Positions 41,163 to 50,030 are shown, counted from the stretch's first letter. The stretch is 64,000 nt of DNA from Pseudomonadota bacterium (GCA_027623205.1 JAQBYC010000003.1:38600-102599); one strand, 5' to 3'. Translations and numbers: made by a program. Notes: generated by a model from the sequence alone, not told the origin.

Positions 41163-41659
41163 TCGAGATCGACGACAAGGATCATCAGCTATTGACCCGT
41201 CTGGCCGACGGTCTGCCTCTGGTGCCAAGGCCCTATGCCGAGATCGGTGGACCATTGGATCTGTCCGAGGGAGAGGTAATCGCGCGCCTGCGCCGGCTGC
41301 TGGCGGGTGGCGTTATTCGTCGTCTGGGTCTGATTGTGCGGCATCATGAACTGGGCTATCGGGCCAATGCCATGGCGGTCTGGGATGTTCCCGACGATAA
41401 AGTCGACGCCCTGGGTGCCAAACTGGCGGCCTACGACTTTGTCACTTTGTGCTATCGCCGTCGTCGCCAGTTGCCGCACTGGCCCTATAATTTGTTCGCC
41501 ATGGTGCATGGCAAGGCCCGGGCCCGGGTGCTGACACAGATCGATCAATTGAACGACCAGGTTGGTTTGCGAGCGCTACCCCGCCAGGTGCTGTTCTCCA
41601 ACAAACGCTATAAGCAAAGTGCGGCCCGGTTCGGGACCGGGTTGGCGAAAGCCGGATGA
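41159..41659 (+). CDS. nirL: Siroheme decarboxylase subunit NirL (Lrp/AsnC-like)
   Basis: The 166-residue product starts at GTG 41159 within the nirD stop. It has the L/H-type signatures R-A-N-A-M-A-V-W-D-V-P-D-D and C-Y-R-R-R-R-Q-L-P-H-W-P-Y-N-L-F-A-M-V-H-G, distinct from the N-Y-A-R-E-H form of NirD/G. Its C-terminal region L-F-S-N-K-R-Y-K-Q-S matches NirL. It partners NirD in siroheme decarboxylation and overlaps nirG by 4 nt. Confidence 0.9.
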   Translation: MIEIDDKDHQLLTRLADGLPLVPRPYAEIGGPLDLSEGEVIARLRRLLAGGVIRRLGLIVRHHELGYRANAMAVWDVPDDKVDALGAKLAAYDFVTLCYRRRRQLPHWPYNLFAMVHGKARARVLTQIDQLNDQVGLRALPRQVLFSNKRYKQSAARFGTGLAKAG

Positions 41660-42111
41660 TGGCTCTTCTGGACGAGATCGACCGCCGTATCATCAATGCC
41701 CTGCAGGGCGGCTTTCCCATTTGCCCGGCCCCCTTTGCCGCCGCCGCCGAGACGATCGGCATTGGTCAGGATGATTTGCTCCAACGCCTACAGCGGATGC
41801 GCGCAGGTGGCTTGTTGAGCCGATTTGGACCCATGTATCACGCCGAAAAACTGGGCGGCGCTTTGACACTGGCCGCCATGGCGGTGCCGGAGGATCGCTT
41901 CGAGACAGTAGCCGCACAGGTCAACGCCCACCAGGAGGTGGCCCACAATTATGCCCGCGAGCACCATTTGAACATGTGGTTTGTTCTGGCCACGGAACAG
42001 GGCGCACGGATCGGCGAGGTACTCGCCGAAATCGAAGCGGAAACCGGATTGACGGTCTTCAATATGCCAAAACGGGAAGAATTTTTTATCGGCTTGCGGT
42101 TTGAGGCATGA
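41656..42111 (+). CDS. nirG: Siroheme decarboxylase subunit NirG (Lrp/AsnC-like)
   Basis: The 151-residue protein is the second D/G-type paralogue in the cluster: A-H-N-Y-A-R-E-H-H-L-N-M-W-F-V (about 95-109) and a C-terminal F-N-M-P-K-R-E-E-F-F-I-G-L-R-F. The N-terminal helix-turn-helix segment is kept. Start and stop overlap nirL and nirH by 4 nt each, so all four decarboxylase genes are translationally coupled. NirG versus NirD naming follows gene order. Confidence 0.9.
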   Translation: MMALLDEIDRRIINALQGGFPICPAPFAAAAETIGIGQDDLLQRLQRMRAGGLLSRFGPMYHAEKLGGALTLAAMAVPEDRFETVAAQVNAHQEVAHNYAREHHLNMWFVLATEQGARIGEVLAEIEAETGLTVFNMPKREEFFIGLRFEA

Positions 42112-42590
42112 ACACACCCGACGACATCGACCGGCGCATCATCGTTGCCACTCAGGGCGGGTTGCCCCTGGTCGCCGAGCCTTACCAGGCGGTTGCCGAC
42201 GAACTTGGCCTGGCGGTGGACGAGGTCATGGCACGCATGCAGGCAATGTTGGATGGCGGCCTGATCCGAAGGATCGGCGCCGTGCCCAACCACTATGCCC
42301 TGGGCTACCGCGCCAACGGCATGACGGTCTGGGATGTACCCGATGATGCCATCGCCGAACTGGGCGAACAAGTTGGTGCTTTGGATTTTGTCTCCCACTG
42401 CTACCACAGGCCCCGGCATTTACCCCATTGGCCCTATAACCTGTTTGCCATGGTGCATGGCCGCGACCGGGACGAAGTATCGGGAAAAACCGCCCGGATT
42501 GCGAAGTTGATGGGGGTCAAGGACCGCGGCCACCAGATTCTCTACAGTCACCGTATCTTGAAGAAGACGGGTATGCGTTTCACGACCTGA
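42108..42590 (+). CDS. nirH: Siroheme decarboxylase subunit NirH (Lrp/AsnC-like)
   Basis: The 160-residue product is the second L/H-type paralogue, with R-A-N-G-M-T-V-W-D-V-P-D-D and C-Y-H-R-P-R-H-L-P-H-W-P-Y-N-L-F-A-M-V-H-G. It closes the D-L-G-H set. Strong similarity to NirL reflects the duplication known in nir clusters. It overlaps nirG by 4 nt and is followed by nirJ. Confidence 0.9.
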   Translation: MNTPDDIDRRIIVATQGGLPLVAEPYQAVADELGLAVDEVMARMQAMLDGGLIRRIGAVPNHYALGYRANGMTVWDVPDDAIAELGEQVGALDFVSHCYHRPRHLPHWPYNLFAMVHGRDRDEVSGKTARIAKLMGVKDRGHQILYSHRILKKTGMRFTT

Positions 42591-42625
42591 GATTGTCTGC
42601 AACCGACCGTGTGGCCGTCTTAATT

Positions 42626-43855
42626 ATGGGGGATAGGTCTTTGTTCCGTATTAGCCAGTATATGCGCGAAATTATCTCACCTACGCCCGTGGCGGCGAAA
42701 CGCGCGCCCGGCGGGCCTGTGGTGATCTGGAATCTGATCCGGCGTTGCAATTTGAACTGCAAGCATTGTTACTCGATCTCTGCCGATACGGACTTTGCCG
42801 GCGAATTGAGTAAGGACGAGATATTTACGGTGATGGCGGACCTGTCGGCCTTTGGGGTGCCGGTGTTGATCCTGTCCGGGGGCGAGCCGTTGCTGCGGCC
42901 GGATATTTTCGAGATTTCGGCCAAGGCCAAGGAAATGGGTTTTTACGTGGGACTGTCCACCAACGGCACCCTGATCGACGAGTCCAATATCGATGCCATT
43001 CAGGGTGCGGACTATAATTATGTGGGTATCTCCCTCGATGGCATTGGTGCCACGCATGATGCGTTTCGCCGCCGGCAGGGTGCCTACGCCGCCTCTGTCA
43101 AAGGCGCGCGGCTCTGTCTTGATGCCGGGATCAAGGTCGGCCTGCGTTTTACCATGACCCTGGATAATGCCCATGAATTGCCCAACCTGCTGGCCATGGT
43201 GGAAGATCAGCAAATCGACAAGTTCTATCTATCACACCTGAATTACGCCGGGCGGGGCAACCGCAACCGCGCCGACGATGCCCAGCATGCCACGACGCGC
43301 CAGGCCATGGATCTTTTGTTCGACACCGCCTGGGAGCATGCGCAGCGGGGGTTGGAAACGGAATTCGTCAGCGGTAACAATGATGCCGATGGGGTTTATC
43401 TATTGTTCTGGCTGCAGCGATGCTTTCCCGAACGCCCCGACCTCTTCGCACATATGCAGGCCAAACTGGAGCAGTGGGGTGGCAATTCTTCCGGCGTCAA
43501 TGTCGCCAACATCGATAACCTGGGCAATGTGCACCCTGATACCATGTGGTGGCATTACGACCTGGGCAACGTGCGTCAGCGCCCCTTCTCGAAAATCTGG
43601 CCGGACACCACGGATCCAATCATGGCCGGTCTGAAACAAAGCCCGCGCCAAATCAAAGGCCGCTGCGGCGGATGTCAACACTTCGCCATCTGCGGCGGCA
43701 ACACGCGGGTAAGGGCCTTGCAATTGACGGGCGATCCCTGGGCCGAGGACCCTGCCTGCTACCTGACGGATCAGGAGATCGGCATCGAGGCGGGCGGTGA
43801 ACGGCTGGCCGTGACCCCCTACACCAGGGAGGCACACCGTGCGCTGGGTCTGTAA
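42626..43855 (+). CDS. nirJ: Radical SAM heme d1 biosynthesis protein NirJ
   Basis: NirJ converts didecarboxysiroheme toward heme d1 by replacing propionates with keto groups. The 409-residue product has the radical SAM motif C-N-L-N-C-K-H-C (41-48 from this ATG), S-G-G-E-P-L-L-R and a C-terminal SPASM-like cluster region G-R-C-G-G-C-Q-H-F-A-I-C-G-G-N. A TTG at 42641 (L-F-R-I-S-Q-Y-M-R-E) has the GGGGGATAGG ribosome-like tract just upstream and matches where homologues begin, so it may be the real start. Confidence 0.94.
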   Translation: MGDRSLFRISQYMREIISPTPVAAKRAPGGPVVIWNLIRRCNLNCKHCYSISADTDFAGELSKDEIFTVMADLSAFGVPVLILSGGEPLLRPDIFEISAKAKEMGFYVGLSTNGTLIDESNIDAIQGADYNYVGISLDGIGATHDAFRRRQGAYAASVKGARLCLDAGIKVGLRFTMTLDNAHELPNLLAMVEDQQIDKFYLSHLNYAGRGNRNRADDAQHATTRQAMDLLFDTAWEHAQRGLETEFVSGNNDADGVYLLFWLQRCFPERPDLFAHMQAKLEQWGGNSSGVNVANIDNLGNVHPDTMWWHYDLGNVRQRPFSKIWPDTTDPIMAGLKQSPRQIKGRCGGCQHFAICGGNTRVRALQLTGDPWAEDPACYLTDQEIGIEAGGERLAVTPYTREAHRALGL

Positions 43856-45404
43856 CATAGCCTTGCCGTTGGCCTTGGCGCTAACCCCTGTCTCTGCGGC
43901 AAGCGCGGGAGATGCAACAGCGCTCTACGCCAAGCATTGCGCAAGTTGTCATGGCACCGATCGCCTGGGACTAAGTGGGCCGGCGCTGTTGCCGCAGAAT
44001 TTAAAACGGTTGCGCCAGCCTCAGGCGGTCAAGGTGATCGCCAAGGGCCGCATCGCCACCCAAATGCCGGGTTTTGAGCATGTTCTGGGCCAGGATGAAA
44101 TCGGCGCGCTGGCAAAGCTGATCTACACCCCTTTGCCCGTGCAGCCGTTTTGGCTGGCGCCTCAGATCGAGTCCAGTCGGGTGCTGGATCGCATTGCCCT
44201 GAACCTGCCGGACAAACTGGTCTTTCAGGCCGACCCGTTGAACCTGTTCGTGGTCGTGGAAGCGGGCGATCATCATGTCAGCATTGTGGATGGCGACAAG
44301 TTTGAAGTTTTGCACCGTTTTAAAAGCCGCTTTGCCCTGCACGGCGGACCGAAATTTTCACCGAACGGCCGCTTTGTCTATTTCGGCTCCCGCGATGGCT
44401 GGATCAGCAAGTTCGATCTGCATACTTTCCGTCTGGTGGCCGAGATCCGCGCCGGCATCAACATGCGCAACATCGCCATATCCGGCGACGGCAAATACCT
44501 GGCCGCGGCGAACTATCTGCCGCACTCCATCGTCCTGCTGGATGCCCATGATCTCACCCTGTTGAAGGTGCTGCGGGCGACTGATTGGCGTAAGAAGAAA
44601 TCTTCGCGCGTCTCCGCCATCTATCAGGCCCGGCCGCGGAATTCCTTCATTGCCGCCCTGAAGGATGTGCCGGAAATTTGGGAGATCTCCACCGACCCCA
44701 ACGCCCCGGCCGTGATCACTGGTCTCGCCCATAGCAACGAACAGGGCCGAGAGGAAAGCTTGAGCGACAACAAGGGCCTGTTCGCCCTGCGCCGGATCAT
44801 GGTGGATGAACCCCTGGACGATTTCTTTTTCGATCCCGCATACCGCAATTTGATGGGTTCGTCCCGGGACGGCACCAGCGGCGTGGTCGTAAATTTGAAC
44901 GTCGGCCGGACGATCCGCACGGTTGGTCTGCCCGGTCTGCCGCATCTTGGTTCCGGCATCACCTGGCAATGGCAGGGCCGGCCCGTCATGGCGACGCCGC
45001 ATCTCCGGGGCGGCCGGGTTTCCGTAATCGACATGGAAGAATGGACGGTGATAAAAAGCATCGAAACCAAAGGCCCCGGCTTCTTCATGCGCAGTCATGA
45101 AAACAGCCCCTATGCCTGGGTAGACGTTTTTTTTGGTCCGAACCGCGACCTGATGCATATCATTGACAAACGCAGCCTGGAAATCGTGAAAACGTTGCGT
45201 CCGTCACCGGGCAAGACGGCGGCCCATGTGGAGTTTACCCGCGACGGTAGTCACGCCGTGGTTTCGATCTGGGATATGGACGGGGCCCTGGTGGTATATG
45301 ATGCGCAAACCTTGCAGGAAGTGAAGCGTATTCCCATGGTCAAGCCGTCTGGCAAATACAATGTCTACAACAAGATCACCCTCTCCAGCGGGACCTCCCA
45401 TTAA
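43839..45404 (+). CDS. nirN: Dihydro-heme d1 dehydrogenase NirN (c-type plus d1 propeller)
   Basis: NirN catalyses the last step, dehydrogenating dihydro-heme d1. The 521-residue product begins at GTG 43839, overlapping nirJ by 17 nt. It has a signal peptide (about 1-22), one c-type heme motif C-A-S-C-H (34-38), and a d1-type propeller ending V-K-P-S-G-K-Y-N-V-Y-N-K. It is shorter than NirS and lacks the NirS segment T-V-D-T-Q-E-Y-H. The last 44 nt overlap the next gene. Confidence 0.93.
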   Translation: MRWVCNIALPLALALTPVSAASAGDATALYAKHCASCHGTDRLGLSGPALLPQNLKRLRQPQAVKVIAKGRIATQMPGFEHVLGQDEIGALAKLIYTPLPVQPFWLAPQIESSRVLDRIALNLPDKLVFQADPLNLFVVVEAGDHHVSIVDGDKFEVLHRFKSRFALHGGPKFSPNGRFVYFGSRDGWISKFDLHTFRLVAEIRAGINMRNIAISGDGKYLAAANYLPHSIVLLDAHDLTLLKVLRATDWRKKKSSRVSAIYQARPRNSFIAALKDVPEIWEISTDPNAPAVITGLAHSNEQGREESLSDNKGLFALRRIMVDEPLDDFFFDPAYRNLMGSSRDGTSGVVVNLNVGRTIRTVGLPGLPHLGSGITWQWQGRPVMATPHLRGGRVSVIDMEEWTVIKSIETKGPGFFMRSHENSPYAWVDVFFGPNRDLMHIIDKRSLEIVKTLRPSPGKTAAHVEFTRDGSHAVVSIWDMDGALVVYDAQTLQEVKRIPMVKPSGKYNVYNKITLSSGTSH

Positions 45405-46197
45405 GGGTCGTCGCAGAAGTAGGGGTGAAGGTGCGCGGCGGGCTGACAGCCTGTTGATCGTCGTTGGCCATGGCACAGGCAGTCCGGCCGGTGACGCGGC
45501 GCTACACCGTTTTGTCGCGGAACTGGCGAGGCGGGGTATCTTCGCCGCGGTCAAGGCCGCCGTGCTGCGTGGCGGACCCAGTTTAGCCGATGCTGTCCAT
45601 GGCGTCGACGGAGGATCAGCCCGCCTGCTGCCGTTCTTGATGAGTGGCGGCGTGACCTTTCGCGAGCGTCTGCCCGAAGCGTTGGCGGAAGTGCCGCAGC
45701 CTGAGAGGCCACTGTTGTTGTATCCGCCCCTCGGCTTCAGTCCGAATCTGTCCGGCCTGCTTGCCAGGCGTGGCGAAAACGCGGCCGGGGAAGCATCCTG
45801 GCCAGTCGCGGAGAGCCATCTGCTGTTGATTGGCCATGGCTCCCTGCGGGACCCCGGCTCGGCCCAGACGACCCACTTTCACCAAAAGCGAATTGCCGCC
45901 CAGAAGACATTCGCTAGTGTCCTGGTTGCATTTCTGGATCAACCCCCGCATCTGCATGATGTGCTGGCCAATCATGCGGGGCCATTGCTGGGCGTCGGGC
46001 TATTTGCCGGCGAGGGTCAGCATGGCGCCCGTGACATGAGCCAGGCCTTCGCGCAGGCCGCCTGCCCGGCCAGCTATTGCGGCGCCATAGGCGGTGATAA
46101 CGGCCTCGTTGGTCTGGCCGTGCACCATTTGGCGCAAGAGCCCTTGCTGGTCAGCCAGAGAAGTTTTCACTTAATTGGTGCGGCGAACGCGACTTAA
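45361..46197 (+). CDS. CbiX/SirB-type chelatase-domain protein with repeat-derived C-terminus
   Basis: The 278-residue product has two CbiX-like half-domains: L-I-V-V-G-H-G-T-G-S-P-A-G-D-A (about 32-46) and L-L-L-I-G-H-G-S-L-R-D-P-G-S-A (about 154-168), each with the metal-binding His. CbiX/SirB enzymes insert cobalt or iron into sirohydrochlorin. Next to nirE, which lacks a chelatase domain, it is a candidate siroheme ferrochelatase for heme d1. The last 12 residues (R-S-F-H-L-I-G-A-A-N-A-T) and the TAA are encoded by repeat copy E. It overlaps nirN by 44 nt. Confidence 0.83.
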   Translation: MSTTRSPSPAGPPIKGRRRSRGEGARRADSLLIVVGHGTGSPAGDAALHRFVAELARRGIFAAVKAAVLRGGPSLADAVHGVDGGSARLLPFLMSGGVTFRERLPEALAEVPQPERPLLLYPPLGFSPNLSGLLARRGENAAGEASWPVAESHLLLIGHGSLRDPGSAQTTHFHQKRIAAQKTFASVLVAFLDQPPHLHDVLANHAGPLLGVGLFAGEGQHGARDMSQAFAQAACPASYCGAIGGDNGLVGLAVHHLAQEPLLVSQRSFHLIGAANAT

Positions 46198-46236
46198 GTG
46201 ACGGCTGCAATTACTCTATTCTGAAGGATCTGGGCT
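46157..46236 (+). repeat. Dispersed repeat, copy E, inside the CbiX gene end
   Basis: Matches the family consensus over TTTTCA, TTAATTGG, GCGAACGCGACTTAAGT, GCAATTACTCTATTCTGAAGG and TCTGGGC. It begins within the CbiX coding frame and provides its TAA stop (46195-46197). Hairpin 2 is lost and replaced by a T-rich stretch. Confidence 0.8.
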
Positions 46237-46353
46237 TTTTTTGATTGACTGGGCCTAGCGCGTGGCTTGGCTTTGGTTCGGATCTTTGACGCCGGTCAAG
46301 GCGTCCCCCGATGTCGGCAGCTAACCTTTGGCCGGCAAGGGCGAGGTGTTGGT

Positions 46354-46944
46354 TTGACTGCAGATCCAAGAGTATCGAGGCCGCGCAAGCACGAACCGCT
46401 ATCTCTGGAGCTAATTCCTGAGAATCTCTTGCGCGAACCCATCGAGTACATATTTGCCGATCATTACAGGCTGCGTCAGATCATTGCCACCATGGACCGG
46501 TTCTTGACCGAGGGCGTCTTTGCATTGCCACTTGCCACGGGTGCCGGCCCGGACATAACGGTGATCCAGGCTTATCTGCACGACGATTTACCAAAACATA
46601 TCGCGGACGAGGAAGAGGACTTATTCCCCCATCTGGAACAATACTGTCAGAACGATGGTGATGCGAAGCAGATACTCGCCACCCTGCGCCAAGAGCATGC
46701 GGATAACTTTACTCTGTTGCCACCGGTCATGGCGGGCCTTGATAATTTATTGGCGGGCGCGGCGGTGCTGGAACGCGAGCTTTTCGAAACGTCAGCCGCC
46801 CGCTTCGTGGAAACCCAACGGCGACACGTTATCTGGGAAAACAACATCATCCTGCCCTTGGCCCGGCGCTTCATTAAGGCCGATGATATGGTAATCATGG
46901 GCCGTAGTATGGCCGCCCGTCGGAATATCGTATTCCCCGGATAG
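46354..46944 (+). CDS. Hemerythrin-domain protein
   Basis: The 196-residue product from TTG 46354 (a GGGCGAGG tract lies about 6 nt upstream) has a four-helix hemerythrin HHE pattern. The pieces are F-A-D-H-Y-R-L-R, H-I-A-D-E-E-E-D-L-F-P-H-L, L-R-Q-E-H-A-D-N and H-V-I-W-E-N-N-I-I-L-P-L-A, giving the His/Glu/Asp ligands of a di-iron site. Such proteins bind O2 or NO or take part in iron-sulfur repair. Its place after the nir locus suggests a nitrosative role. The TAG stop is the first three bases of repeat F. Confidence 0.87.
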   Translation: MTADPRVSRPRKHEPLSLELIPENLLREPIEYIFADHYRLRQIIATMDRFLTEGVFALPLATGAGPDITVIQAYLHDDLPKHIADEEEDLFPHLEQYCQNDGDAKQILATLRQEHADNFTLLPPVMAGLDNLLAGAAVLERELFETSAARFVETQRRHVIWENNIILPLARRFIKADDMVIMGRSMAARRNIVFPG

Positions 46945-47035
46945 AGCCATTTTCAATTAATTGGAGTCGTGAACGCGGTGTAAGCAAGCGGCTTCAATTG
47001 CGCTATTCTGAAGATGCCGGGCACCTCGGGTCCAA
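46942..47035 (+). repeat. Dispersed repeat, copy F
   Basis: Begins on the hemerythrin TAG stop: TAGAGCCATTTTCAATTAAT, then TGGAGTCGTGAACGCGGTGT, then TTCAATTGCGCTATTCTGAA. The left hairpin partly pairs; the right-hand stem is degenerate around CCGGGCACC. Confidence 0.78.
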
Positions 47036-47077
47036 AGGCGTTCAGCATCTGTAAATTCGGGTGATTTCGAAAATGGG

Positions 47078-48337
47078 CTAGCCGTGATTTTTTTCCGCCA
47101 CCTGGAAGGCTTCAACCGGCGCAATGGTTAGGCATTCGAAATTGGCACTTTTGATGCGGTTACACAATTCGTGGGCTTGATGCTCGTTCATGCCATGCAC
47201 CAGGGCCCGGTAAAATACGGCCTGGCCGCTTTCAACAGTATCGATGGACGTCTTTGCCTCGGTCAACAGATCGGGCAGCACACCGGTTAATTTGCGCAGG
47301 CGCCCGCGGGCCGAGGCAACCTGATCGAAGGCACCTATCTGCACGGACCAGGCTATTCCAAAACGGGAAGTGTCCGCATTTGTGGCGACGTCGACGGTCG
47401 GGGGCAGAGGCTTGTACCGGGGCAGCGGCACGTGGCCAAAGCCGTCCATGCGGCCCCGCGGACGAACGAATTGACTGGGCAGCCCCTGCTCGCCCCCGCG
47501 CTGCAAACGTTCGAAGCCGTTCGCCAGAAGCTTACGCATGCGCTGGTCCCGGCTGTCGGCAGAACGACCGCCGAACAAAACGCCAACCAGGCGCCCTTCA
47601 TCCCGGCTGGCCGTGGCCACCAGGTTAAAGCCCGAGGCGCGGATATATCCGGTCTTGAGACCGTCGACGCCCTGGACGTTGCCAACCAAATTGTTGTGGT
47701 TGCGAAAAACCTTGCCTCCGTAGGAGAACGAGGTCTCGGAGAAATAGTCAAAATGCTGCGGAAAATCGCGCCGTATTGCCAAGGCCAGCCGTGCCATATC
47801 CCGTGCTGTCGATAGCTGGCGGCGGTTTGGCAGGCCGGAGGCATTGCGGAAGGTGGTTCGGCTCATACCCAGATCCCGGGCTCGTCGCGTCATCATCAAC
47901 GCAAATTTGAACTCGCTGCCGGCAATGGCTTCGGCAACGACGGTGGCGGCATCATTGGCTGATTTGGTCACCAGGGCCATGATCGCCTGACGCACGGTAA
48001 TGACGTCGCCACTGCGGAGACCCAGCTTGGAAGCAGGTTGTCCCGCCGCCCGGCGGGACGTCTTCAATGGTTGTTCCAGGCTCAACTTGCCTTTGTCCAG
48101 CGCCTCGAACACCATGTACAATGTCATGATTTTGGTCAGGGAGGCAGGATATTTGCGGGCGTCGGCGTTGCGTTCTGCCAGAACGCGGCCATCATTACCG
48201 TCCACCACCAGTTCGGCATAGCGTGACTGCGCCGCCGCCGAAGGCGCCGCCAAATACGCCGATATCACCAAAGCGCCGGTAATCGACAATATCCATGCCG
48301 CCACGGGCCCTTTGCGGAGACGACCGAGATCAGTCAT
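47078..48337 (-). CDS. D-alanyl-D-alanine carboxypeptidase with SPOR domain
   Basis: This penicillin-binding protein trims pentapeptides in peptidoglycan. The 419-residue product has a signal anchor (about 14-36) and the catalytic motifs S-L-T-K (S66, K69), S-A-N (126-128) and K-T-G (228-230). A C-terminal SPOR domain (about 334-412) binds denuded glycan at septa. The DacA-SPOR fusion is common in Alphaproteobacteria and suggests septal localisation. It runs convergent with the repeat-flanked hemerythrin gene. Confidence 0.95.
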   Translation of the reverse strand: MTDLGRLRKGPVAAWILSITGALVISAYLAAPSAAAQSRYAELVVDGNDGRVLAERNADARKYPASLTKIMTLYMVFEALDKGKLSLEQPLKTSRRAAGQPASKLGLRSGDVITVRQAIMALVTKSANDAATVVAEAIAGSEFKFALMMTRRARDLGMSRTTFRNASGLPNRRQLSTARDMARLALAIRRDFPQHFDYFSETSFSYGGKVFRNHNNLVGNVQGVDGLKTGYIRASGFNLVATASRDEGRLVGVLFGGRSADSRDQRMRKLLANGFERLQRGGEQGLPSQFVRPRGRMDGFGHVPLPRYKPLPPTVDVATNADTSRFGIAWSVQIGAFDQVASARGRLRKLTGVLPDLLTEAKTSIDTVESGQAVFYRALVHGMNEHQAHELCNRIKSANFECLTIAPVEAFQVAEKNHG

Positions 48338-48897
48338 GAATGCATGTCAGGCGGAGTTATAGCTGGAATGGTGGGCAAGAGTGACACAGGCTGTCCAGTG
48401 ATTTAAAAATGCTATAATAAAGCTAAACGAATCATGATGAATAATAGGTAAATGTAGCCTGTTTTCGCAATGTTATTTTCGCAATGTTATTTTCCAATTT
48501 GACAAACCTCTTTGTAACCTTATCTAGCATGATCAATTATCTTTTGTCCAAGATCATTGGCCTATTTTGCTGTTTGTTGCAAAAATCATCTTCAACCGAC
48601 GCGCCGTCCTGCGTCTGATTTGCCAACGGCGACGCCGTTGACGCCGCACGATGAGGCGTCCGCCTGTCAATGCCCGGGTGGTTTATATCGCAGTGCAAAG
48701 AAATTTTATGCTGCGCTGCACAAATAGTCTTGACATTCGGCGCTTACTGCCTATTTTGATATTATGTTGCACTGCAGCATAATGGATTTTAGCAGGTTTC
48801 GGCATCATCGGGTTCGCGGTCCCGCAGGCCTTTCTGGCTATGGACAGCACCGGCTGGCGGAATCCAGATGACACCAACAAAATAGAGAGATTTTATC
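48338..48897. other. AT-rich intergenic region between dacA-like gene and phasin
   Basis: This 560-bp gap has no convincing gene. It holds a direct repeat of the unit TCGCAATGTTATTT around 48465-48494, a hairpin CAACGGC-gac-GCCGTTG (48624-48640), and three TGC-rich motifs at 48689-48697, 48709-48721 and 48763-48783. The last third is the phasin promoter region. Confidence 0.5.
48730..48783 (+). promoter_or_regulatory. Phasin promoter with candidate PhaR operators
   Basis: A TTGACA box (48730-48735) and a -10-like TATTTT after 16 nt form a promoter. Overlapping the likely start is an imperfect palindrome, TTATGTTGCACTGCAGCATA, beginning at 48763; it contains TTGC-ACT-GCAG, one base from the CTGC-N3-GCAG site described for PhaR of Paracoccus. 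Related sites CTGC-GCT-GCAC and GCAGTGCAA lie just upstream (48711-48721 and 48689-48697). PhaR represses phasin genes when no polyhydroxybutyrate is present. Confidence 0.5.
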
Positions 48898-49413
48898 ATG
48901 AATACCAAGAGCACCAAACAGGACAAGGTTACCGACGGCGCCACCAAAGCGGCCGAGACCATTGTTGCGGCCGGCCAGGAGACCATTCGCAACTTCGCCA
49001 AAGCCAGCACCGAAAGCTATGAAAACGCTTTCGCCGGCATGCGCACCAAGGCCGAAGGCTTGGTCGAGGGCTACGATGAAATTGCCGCCAGTGGCAAGGA
49101 AAGCATTGAGGCCTGGAGCGCGGCCAGTACTGCCTATGGCAAAGGCGTGGAAGCCATCGGCGGCGAATGGTTGAATTTCGCCAAAAAGATGCTGGATGAA
49201 AACGTGCAGGTGACCAAGGCGATCATGGGCGCCAAGTCCCTGAACGAAGTGATGGATCTGCAATCCGAATTCGTGCGTGGCAGCTTCGACGGCCTCATGG
49301 CCCAGAGCACCAAGGTTGGTGAACTGGCGACCAAGGTAGCCCAGGATGCGGTTGAGCCCATCAATGCCCAATTCACCACGACGGTGGAAAAGTGGCACAA
49401 TAAAACGGCGTAA
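48898..49413 (+). CDS. Phasin family granule-associated protein
   Basis: Phasins coat polyhydroxyalkanoate granules. The 171-residue product is helical and Ala/Glu/Lys-rich without Cys. It has typical phasin features: an F-A-K-A-S-T-E-S-Y-E-N-A-F-A-G-M segment (about 37-52) and a C-terminal L-N-E-V-M-D-L-Q-S-E-F-V-R (about 115-127) followed by a Lys/Glu-rich helix. It is monocistronic, with its own promoter region upstream and a strong terminator at 49456-49487. It indicates storage-polymer metabolism. Confidence 0.9.
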   Translation: MNTKSTKQDKVTDGATKAAETIVAAGQETIRNFAKASTESYENAFAGMRTKAEGLVEGYDEIAASGKESIEAWSAASTAYGKGVEAIGGEWLNFAKKMLDENVQVTKAIMGAKSLNEVMDLQSEFVRGSFDGLMAQSTKVGELATKVAQDAVEPINAQFTTTVEKWHNKTA

Positions 49414-49455
49414 TCGCCGCATGGCAGCCCTTCCCATTGGGCGGGGCACAGAGAG

Positions 49456-49487
49456 AAGGGTCCGGTTCCTCCCACCGGGCCCTTTTT
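49456..49487 (+). terminator. Rho-independent terminator after phasin
   Basis: A 10-bp stem AAGGGTCCGG / CCGGGCCCTT (one G-U pair) with a 9-nt loop is followed by a run of T. It lies 43 bp past the phasin stop. Confidence 0.85.
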
Positions 49488-49679
49488 CTATGCCTATGTC
49501 TAGGGCTCGGCACACCGCCGGGTCTTTTTTTATTTTTGCTCTTTCTAAATAACTTCAATCTACTATCGTATAGATCCCCCTTCCAATATGGTGGAAATGG
49601 CCGATATGATAGACCAGTGGCATAGTTCAATTTGGCTCGGCCGAATTGGGTTGGGCCATGAGCAGGAGTCCCGAGCGGC

Positions 49680-50030
49680 ATGAGTGATCCGAACGGCAAC
49701 AACGGCACCGAAGATGGCGGCGGTCAAAACGGCGGCAGTGGCACCGATGTGGTCACCAAAACCAAACCAAAGACGAAAAAGCCGTCCATGTACCGTGTCT
49801 TGCTATTAAACGACGATTACACACCGATGGAGTTTGTGATCCATGTCTTGGAGCGCTACTTTAACAAGGACCAACAGGAAGCTACCCAAATCATGCTGCA
49901 TGTGCACCAGAAGGGGATTGGTGTCTGCGGCGTCTTCCCATTTGAAATAGCGGAGACAAAGGTGATGCAGGTGACCGATCTCGCCCGCAAGAACCAGCAT
50001 CCGCTGCAATGCACAATGGAAAAAGTCTAG
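49680..50030 (+). CDS. clpS: ATP-dependent Clp protease adaptor ClpS
   Basis: ClpS delivers N-degron substrates to ClpA. The 116-residue protein has a flexible Gly/Asn-rich N-terminus, then the core motif [16 protein letters not shown] (about 38-53), M-L-H-V-H-Q-K-G (about 72-79) and [14 protein letters not shown]. The TAG stop (50028-50030) overlaps the GTG start of clpA by one base, so the pair is translationally coupled. Confidence 0.96.
   Translation: MSDPNGNNGTEDGGGQNGGSGTDVVTKTKPKTKKPSMYRVLLLNDDYTPMEFVIHVLERYFNKDQQEATQIMLHVHQKGIGVCGVFPFEIAETKVMQVTDLARKNQHPLQCTMEKV

Noticed and set aside
48465..48494. Direct repeat TCGCAATGTTATTT as a CRISPR or iteron
   Set aside because: Only two adjacent units with no spacer and no replication or cas genes nearby.
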